Below are positions 57,731-64,000 of a stretch of 64,000 nucleotides of DNA, one piece after another. Below the pieces are notes generated by a model. The model did not search any database. It saw only the letters and a list, made by a program, of their open reading frames with translations, and had not been told where the DNA came from. Source of the stretch: Pycnopodia helianthoides. Its lineage: Eukaryota; Echinodermata; Asteroidea; Forcipulatida; Asteriidae. How positions within the stretch are numbered: position 1 is the first letter of the stretch; each line of letters starts with the position of its first letter. Both the position numbers and the translations under genes were made by a program. The DNA is taken from the NCBI GenBank assembly GCA_032158295.1, contig CM063246.1, forward strand, positions 14,729,168 through 14,793,167, written 5' to 3'.

Positions 57731-58699
57731 AGAAAGCTCTGTGTGTGTGCTTGTCTTTTGAGACGGGGAGGGCTGGCCAATACAGTTATAGACAATCACC
57801 TATTGGCGCGAGGTATTGGCAAAGGACAGTCACCTCAAACTGTGCTGGAGAGAAAATAATGTAACAAAGTGGAGTGGCAGAAGAGTGGGAGCATTAAGAA
57901 AAGTGGATGTTAAAAGAGAGCATTAATTATTTCTCTGTTGATCTATTTCCAGTAAAAACCAGACAAACCCTACTATATTCTGCAGACTCTACACTTATTA
58001 ATAAATGGGTCGTACTAATCTAGCTCATCTGATAGGCCATCATAATAACTGGCTCATCTGTCACACATTAACAACTCTCCATAGCGTATAGTCAACCTAT
58101 TGGAGAGGAGGTGTTAATATCAAGGTAGATGAAATGACTTGAGCGTGACCAACAGCCATTGCGTGTCATGGTTCAATGTTTGTTGAGCAGGTGGACAACA
58201 TAGTTTTGTATTATGTGCAGTTTTTAAGAATGCACTATATTGACTGTAGATAGTTTTCTTTTGATGTACTAATGCATTATGATTTTTATTGTGCAAAAAG
58301 AGACTGGAAGATTCCCACTTCACAGCCTCGAGTCCGCCTTGAACAACGAAAAACAAGATGGTTGCACAATGCTGGTGATAAATAGCTCCAGACAGACTGT
58401 ATGTAAACATACAAATGGCTCTCTCCACAGTAAAGCATACATTTGGGTGACCTTTTTCGGTTGTACAGTATAGTGGTGATAACATTGAAGTATTTTGCTG
58501 ATTAATTTTGCTGTGTTCACTCAAAAGCCTTTCGTGGATTGTACCTGACAAAATTCAGACATTGTTATGAGTGTTAAGAAAGTCAATGGAGATCACCTTT
58601 AAGGTTGTCATGTCTTGGGGACCATAGACATATTTTCATTAGTGGTTTTGATTTATGGATACCAGCAAAACCTAAGACATTTCTCTAACTATTGTCTGA

Positions 58700-58752
58700 C
58701 AGCCGGGTAGTTTGAGCAAAAGTGACGTCATTAGTGCGGAGTGCTATTAGTG
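58700..58752. mobile_element. MITE family E, one end only, with TGACGTCA
   Basis: TTTGAGCAAAAGTGACGTCA, then TTAGTGCGGAGTGCTATTAG. It sits about 120 bp from exon a. Confidence 0.7.
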
Positions 58753-58872
58753 GCTGTCGCTACATCACCACGTTGGGATGCGATGAAGCTTAGGCCGCCC
58801 ATAGCAACAGCCGCAGTCACAGCTTGCTAACTCAGACATGGCTTCTTGTGGCACTCTAGACCCCAAACTCAC

Positions 58873-59022
58873 CTGTTGAGCTTGTTGATGTTCCAGCTTC
58901 ACTCTTGATTCAATGCAGCTTCTCGTATCTAGGAATGTCCTCCTCTGTGAGATGTCTAGTAACTGCATGTGATACACCCCGACGACATTCACACCAATAA
59001 ACAAAACTACATTGGCTAGGAC
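58873..59022 (-). CDS. ADCY: Adenylyl cyclase exon a: TM6 and signalling helix
   Basis: The exon has 50 codons, phase 0 at both ends, acceptor TTCTTGCAG and donor CAG|GTGAGT. Residues 1-18 (VLANVVLFIGVNVVGVYH) are hydrophobic and match the sixth transmembrane helix. Residues 19-50 are a charged helix, with RVKLEHQQAQQ running into the C1 catalytic domain, as expected for the coiled-coil-like signalling helix that couples membrane and catalytic parts. It joins in frame to the next exon, which starts ERLLLSVLP. A repeat fragment related to one at about 24.1 kb ends only tens of bases beyond the donor. Upstream exons for TM1-5 were not found up to the window end. Confidence 0.93.
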
Positions 59023-59685
59023 CTGCAAGAACAAATACAAATTTAAATGCTCATTAGTTATTTTCATCTATTCCCAATAGTTTAAGTATAATGGAAGAGG
59101 GAAATTCATTCCAAACCTCTAGTTTTCGATGAACACACTGTAACACCAACCTGTGAAAAATTATTCAATTATTGGTCACAATTCCTTGAGAAAACCAATA
59201 GCAGTTTTTGTTTTATCACCAGGTTTTGAGCAAATTTCAACTAATCAATCGATCAAAACATTTTATATAGCACTGGTATCCACAAAAAAACATGTTGACA
59301 AATAAAAAATATACAAATTACACAGAAGACAATTGTCCTAAAATACAAATGAGTTTTCAGTCTCTTTTTGAAAATGTTCACATCTGGGAAAGTTTTGATG
59401 TCTATAGAGAGATCGTTTGATTACCTGGTGCCAAACTGGAAAAAGCACAGTGGCCCCATGAATGAACTTTCCATTTAGGAACATGGAGAAGAAGATTATT
59501 TAAACACCGTAAGATGTGAGAAGATGACTGATGTGGTATGAGATCAGTGATGTATTGGCGAGAAATACGATTGTATGAGCCTTCTTGTGATGGGGACGCT
59601 GTTACTGCAAACCTTACTATACACTTATTTTTCATCAGTTTCAAAATCTACTCTTTCACCAATACTGCAGTGACAAAATTGATAA

Positions 59686-60264
59686 ACAGTGCGCCGTATT
59701 TTTGACCGCGTGAGGGCGCTCTCAAAAATAATTGTATCACTTCCAGGGGTATAACTTAAGCGATTATCGTCTGCTCAGGTAGCTGTGTACAGTTTTAACA
59801 TCGGCGTTCTGTCACTTCTGTGCGGGAGAGAGTTCAGTCAGTGCTTCTAGAATCTAAGGTGGATTAATAACGGCTCCTTTAAAGAAATAAAGAGCCCTGT
59901 ATCTAATCTTAAAAAAATATCAGAACTGGCAGTTAAGCGTGGCTCATCCTTTCCTCTTTATACTTATTATAGAAACAACTGTTCTCCGCAAACAAAAACT
60001 GCTTCAAATACTTCCTCCAGACAGTTAAGGACTGAAACACATTACTACCAGACGTCATATCCATCACGGAAAATAAGACCTTTAAAGGAGCCGTCATTAC
60101 CTTAGATTCTAGAAGCACTGACTAAACTCTCTTGCGCACAGAAGTGACAGAACGCCGATGCTAAACTGTACACAGGTAGCTGAGCAGACGATAAGTTATA
60201 CTCCCGGAAGTGATAAAATTGTTTTCGAGAGCGCCCTCACGCGGTCAAAAATACGGCGCATTGT
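59686..60264. mobile_element. Long foldback MITE, about 579 bp
   Basis: Arms of about 195 bp are inverted copies. ACAGTGCGCCGTATTTTTG and its near reverse complement at the far end are outermost, and CGGCTCCTTTAAAG / CTTTAAAGGAGCCG innermost. The centre is unrelated and non-coding. A hAT-like CAGTG start is possible but no clear target duplication is seen. Confidence 0.9.
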
Positions 60265-60304
60265 AACAGTGCAACTACAATTCCAGACCCAGTTTAGTAT
60301 GTGG

Positions 60305-60640
60305 TTAGTATGTGGCATGTTGTGGCCGAGCAGTCAAGCACACGGACTCAAGCTCTGGTGTTTCTGATCAGCAGGGTGTGGGTTCGAATCCTGGTCTTGA
60401 CACTTGTGTCCTTAAGCAAGACACTTAACCTTTATTGCTTCATCCTTCGGATGGGACGTAAAGCCGTAGAGGTCCCGTGTGTTGTGTTAAGCATGGAAAG
60501 GAACCCAAATACACTTATTGCTAAGAGAAGGGGTTTACCCCAGTGTTTCTGGCAGTGGCTGCTGAATGTGCCGCAGCACCTTGGAAACCCTTATATGGTG
60601 CTGCATAAATCAGTCTCATCATTCAAACTTTCACAAACCT
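60305..60640 (+). mobile_element. tRNA-Leu-type SINE, body A
   Basis: GTGGCATGTTGTGGCCGAGC head, GGGTTCGAATCCTGG B box, GGATGGGACGTAAAGCCGTA and CAGTGTTTCTGGCAGTGG. The 3' end is diverged. Confidence 0.88.
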
Positions 60641-63074
60641 GTCTTAAAAAATGTTTCTCTTTGTTAAAGCAAATTGAGAACTTTACTGGTAGATAAGACT
60701 CCGGTATTACTATTATTCTCAACTTTTAGTTGGCATTTCAAAAAATTTATTTGTCCAAAAACAAAATGTACACACATTTATCTGCAATAAAATGTTCAAT
60801 ATATCAACTTTGAAGTAATAAATAATTCCCCTTCAGCTCAAAGTATAAGTGTTTACTACACAGCCATGTCCAGTACACTGAATGAATAGGATTTAAAACT
60901 TTTGCAAGGCAGAGATAATATTGAGTTAGATTTGCCATAATACCAAGATTGGTTTCAACATGGCGACGGCGTTACTGCAAACCTTACTACTTAATGATCA
61001 TCAGTTTCAAAGTCTACTCCTTTCCCCAATAGTGCTGTGACAATGTTTATAACAATTCACAGAGTACGAGCACAATTCAAGACCCGGTTTAGTATGGCAG
61101 TTTTTAACGAAAGTTTTTACACATTATGAGTAAACTTGCAAAAAAAGGTCAACTTTGGAGGAGAAAATAATAGTAATTAGAATAGAAAGCGCAGATTGCA
61201 ATTCTGCCATCTCCTATATACACTTAATGATTACTAAGATCAATTTTCATTGTTCACTCAGCCTGAACTCAACAAATGCATCTAATACAATAAATAACAC
61301 AACCCCATGGACTCAGTCACTTCAGCAATATTAACTTACAGACTCAGAGTCGACTCAACACAGAGTGCAATCTTCACTTTATTGGTTCTGACCATGGGGT
61401 AATTTCAGCTACTTATTAAGATAATCACAAATTGAAAGGGGACTTTCAACTCCAGTTTTAATTTACAAAGATCGAGAGTCAAGTTGCAAGCTCCCTTTGT
61501 GGATTTGTAGAAGTTTGAATTAATCTCACTTGATAGAAGATGCCTACTTCAGTTATACTTTCTTATCAAAAAGAACATTTTCAAGAGAATTTTGCACGGA
61601 GGATTCAATATGAAAGTTCATTTCTTGTAAAGTTTGTGAGAATTTGAATACCATGACTGGTATCCTGCTTATTCTTGATTAGCAGAACATTGTTAAGCAT
61701 CATTTTCTGCTTCAGCACTTCTATGAAGACTTGGGCCCCGACTATGTAACATTGCGCCCTGACTTGTTCAGCTGTCGGCTTAATGGCCAAGTTCCAAAAT
61801 TACTGGGCACATGCCAGTGGTTCAGTAGACATGGTAGATGTTTCCAGCCCTGTATTATTCTGACAGATTCCCTTTAAACTAGTGTCATATTCTATTCAAC
61901 AGTCTAGTCGGCTCTCCAGTCACGTACCACGAACCGGCCTCTGCACCATCAAATGCAAATAGTCTCTTCATTTTTGATGGAGGGACAGCTACTATCCCAA
62001 TGCCAACCAAAGCTCAAAACTTTCATGCCCCTTTTTGAGGCTTGCGTACAGAATCGAGGTACCAGAATTTAGTTGCCTACATAATACTTTCCGCTGGAAG
62101 CATTGTCCCTTAAATAAAGTCAAAGTTCATTCCAAGTGGTCCGGCTGGCTAGTTCAGTGTTAAAAAGCATCCCTATCTAATATGAAATATGGACCAGTGA
62201 AACAACTGACAGACTAGTGTAATGACAAGTTAACTGGTCCCGCCGGCTAGTCACTGAAAAAAGGTTCAGGGCAAACCCTGGCGATTGTGAAACATTGTGC
62301 TGCGATAGATTCCTCTACTGTTCTATTAAGAGATAATTGTCAACTGGCCGAAAGTCTATTACATACAAGACAGTATAATCTAATTCTAACCCCTAACACA
62401 GCATTGTACTCCACTAAGTGCACGCGCATTCCCCATGATGATCACTGTTGTTAGGGTGACAAATGCATTGTGGAAATAGGCACTTTATGTCATCTTTGAA
62501 TTCCAATATCCCCATCATCTCTGATGCACAAGGAGCAAGCTTGATTAATACTGCCCGTTATCAAAACACTGCAAGCATTACTGCACTGTCCACTTGCAGC
62601 TTCCTCGGTTATAGCCCCTAATTGATTTATTTTGGTGGGTGGTGGTGGCTGTTCAAATTGTTACACTTTCTTATGTAATTCTTAATTGTTTCCTTGTGGA
62701 CATGCTTTTAATCATAACTGTGTGAAGCACCTTGAGCATCTTCTAGGCAGATCTGATGTATTTTCTTCATTTATTTTTTATTTCTACTGCCCTCAAACTG
62801 ACCCCAAAGTGACGCATTTCATCATGAGCATGATAGGTCACTTCTGACGGTGGAATCTGTTGACTAGAAGCTTCGAGCTAAGCTTTTCGACTTCATAGGA
62901 TTAAGATACAGAAACTGTCTCAGTCAAAATTAGGTTCATTCAAAGGTTGTGCAAACAATTTGGATAAATCTTCTCTGAGCTAGTCAACAACTTTAGTAGT
63001 ATATTCTACTTTTGTTGGAACTTAACAATATCTTGCAATAAAATCATATCAAATATCAAGTGAGAAACCACAAG

Positions 63075-63320
63075 GGAAACGGACTGGGTGTGATTCCTGG
63101 CTACATGACCAGTTCATGGTTGTATGGCTTCTGACTGGCACCCCCTCCCCCCCCGAACAAAGATATTGACAAAAAAGGGAGAACACCAACATAGGGCTAG
63201 ATAGCTCAGTTGGTAGAGTGCAGGCACGATAATCTTGAGGTCATTAATTGGTTCAAATCCTGCTCTAGTCAATTTTTCTGTGTTCACTCCCAAATTATTC
63301 AAGATTATACCAAGTAAGTT
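63075..63320 (+). mobile_element. Family T SINE, near complete
   Basis: GTGTGATTCCTGGCTAC start, module GGCTTCTGACTGGCACCCC, then TAGATAGCTCAGTTGGTAGA and TTGGTTCAAATCCTGCTC, tail CTGTGTTCACTCCCAAATTA. Confidence 0.87.
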
Positions 63321-63464
63321 CATAATTGTCAAGAATTCAAAAGTAAGTTATTAGAAATCTACCCAAAACGTTTTGAAATAGATTATTTTTTTCATCAAAA
63401 TATTAAATCTAACCCTTATATTTACAAACAAAATAGTCAGTTAACACATTATGTAAAATTGTGA

Positions 63465-63700
63465 TTAGGGACCTTTGCATAAACTCAAGTGGGGCTCCAG
63501 CTCCGACAAAAAAAACATAAACAAAAAACCTGGCAACACACATAAGAAGCACAAGGAAAAAAACAGACTGTTCTGGCTCTCTAAACATCTTCCTGATGTG
63601 GTTGAGGTTGTACTATCGCTGTCACCGTCCAACTGGGTTATTAGGACACCATCAACATCTTCTTCTTCTTCCACACCGCCACTGTCCTTCCCCTTTATAA
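63465..63700 (-). CDS. Open stretch, acidic then hydrophobic; coding status doubtful
   Basis: A minus-strand frame of about 75 codons runs from an acidic segment (GGVEEEEDVDGVLITQLDGD) through a Ser/Thr-rich part to a hydrophobic stretch (SLFFSLCFLCVLPGFLFMFF). It has the right strand and position for an upstream cyclase exon but no similarity I can see to TM1-5, and no convincing splice sites. The plus strand is also open here. It may be chance. Confidence 0.15.
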
Positions 63701-64000
63701 ATAACAACAATTAACTGCACACAACAGCAATCAATCAATTGAATCGCTCTGTCAAAGAATGCATCCTCATCCACCAACCCCCCCCCCCTCACACATCAGA
63801 TGTTTCTATCTCTGTATAAAAATCCTTGGTTACCATGCCAACTGCACACTTATCATTGATTATAAAAAAAGCCACGTCCCCAACCCCCTCCCCCCTTTCT
63901 CTCGCAGCCATCTGGTTTATTTATTTATTTCTTTATAGCTGGGCATAATTCATAACCCCTCTACAGCTCTGACAGGGGGAAACGGTGTGAAGTCTAAAAA

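Larger units (their letters stand above)
49190..58872. other. Intron between exons a and b (9.7 kb)
   Basis: Contains SINEs (51.69, 52.29, 54.64, 55.96, 56.33, 57.43 kb) and MITEs (53.82, 54.25, 54.88, 58.70 kb). A plus-strand open stretch of 143 codons (49200-49631) and a minus-strand one (58551-58120) have no recognisable domain. About 49.65-51.6 and 55.0-55.9 kb show nothing recognised. Confidence 0.6.
1191..59022 (-). other. ADCY: Adenylyl cyclase gene (ADCY2/4/7-like), partial, ten exons
   Basis: Membrane adenylyl cyclases make cAMP from ATP under G-protein control and have the layout TM1-6, C1a, C1b, TM7-12, C2. Reading minus-strand exons in order gives TM6, signalling helix, all of C1a, most of C1b and TM7-8. 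About 1.35 kb of coding sequence is spread over 58 kb. Eight of the nine intervals have matching splice phases. The 8282/3602 junction does not, which suggests a small unseen exon or another indel. From memory, the best match is the vertebrate ADCY2/4/7 group: the C1b segment HYLESWGADKPFA and the TM7 entry FKYY are typical of it. No complete start, stop, C2 domain or promoter is visible. A named paralogue would need a tree. Confidence 0.93.
59023..64000. other. Upstream intron or 5' region of the cyclase gene
   Basis: Contains a foldback element (59.69-60.26 kb), two SINEs (60.31, 63.08 kb) and a diverged family G piece (about 61.65-61.74 kb). No exon for TM1-5 was recognised. About 61.1-61.6 and 61.8-63.0 kb show nothing. 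The end has C-rich and simple-repeat tracts. Confidence 0.6.

Noticed and set aside
58120..58551. 143-codon minus-strand open frame on the cyclase strand
   Set aside because: No similarity to TM1-5 or any domain, no suitable splice phase with exon a, and it is on the wrong (3') side of exon a for the missing N-terminus.
59402..59644. Possible missing TM exon upstream of exon a
   Set aside because: The frame lacks long hydrophobic helices and does not match the family. Part of its sequence recurs near 60.96 kb, so it is repeat-derived.

Overview
The window is intron-rich, AT-rich animal DNA. It has GT-AG introns of 0.6 to 16 kb, dense tRNA-derived SINEs, many small inverted-repeat DNA transposons and several tandem repeats. 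There are no bacterial operons and no long ORFs. I infer a marine invertebrate deuterostome, most likely an echinoderm, from the repeat style and the sea-urchin-like histone 3' end signals; no marker gene proves this.

The only gene I can establish is an adenylyl cyclase of the ADCY2/4/7 type on the minus strand. Ten exons were placed by splice sites, reading frame and family similarity. From 5' to 3' they lie at 59022-58873 (TM6 and signalling helix), 49189-49020 (start of C1a), 45855-45744 (first metal Asp), 30264-30137 (second metal Asp), 14436-14278, 13698-13563 (end of C1a), 8437-8282 (start of C1b), 3602-3522, 2227-2157 (end of C1b) and 1373-1191 (TM7-TM8). The N-terminus with TM1-5 and the 3' part with TM9-12 and C2 were not found and probably lie outside the window. 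Two C1b exons (3602-3522 and 2227-2157) each need a one-base indel to stay in frame.

The introns are mostly repeats. (1) SINEs with a tRNA-Leu-like head and at least three different bodies, a second family with an internal tRNA-like module, and a third with another tRNA-like head. (2) TTAA-flanked, piggyBac-like MITEs in several related families, two of them nested inside other repeats so that the empty site can be inferred. (3) Foldback elements, including one whose arms each carry a histone mRNA 3' stem-loop. (4) MITEs whose inverted repeats contain the palindrome TGACGTCA, the CRE consensus, inside a cAMP-producing gene. (5) Tandem arrays: a 17-bp G-rich minisatellite (3.9-4.5 kb), about 217-bp units (26.8-27.6 kb), 59-bp units (39.6-40.1 kb) and six 198-bp units (44.0-45.2 kb). 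(6) LINE 3' fragments.

The observation most worth a second look is the dispersed inverted-repeat element built on histone 3' processing signals (9.83-10.07 kb, with relatives at 19.3 and 48.4 kb).
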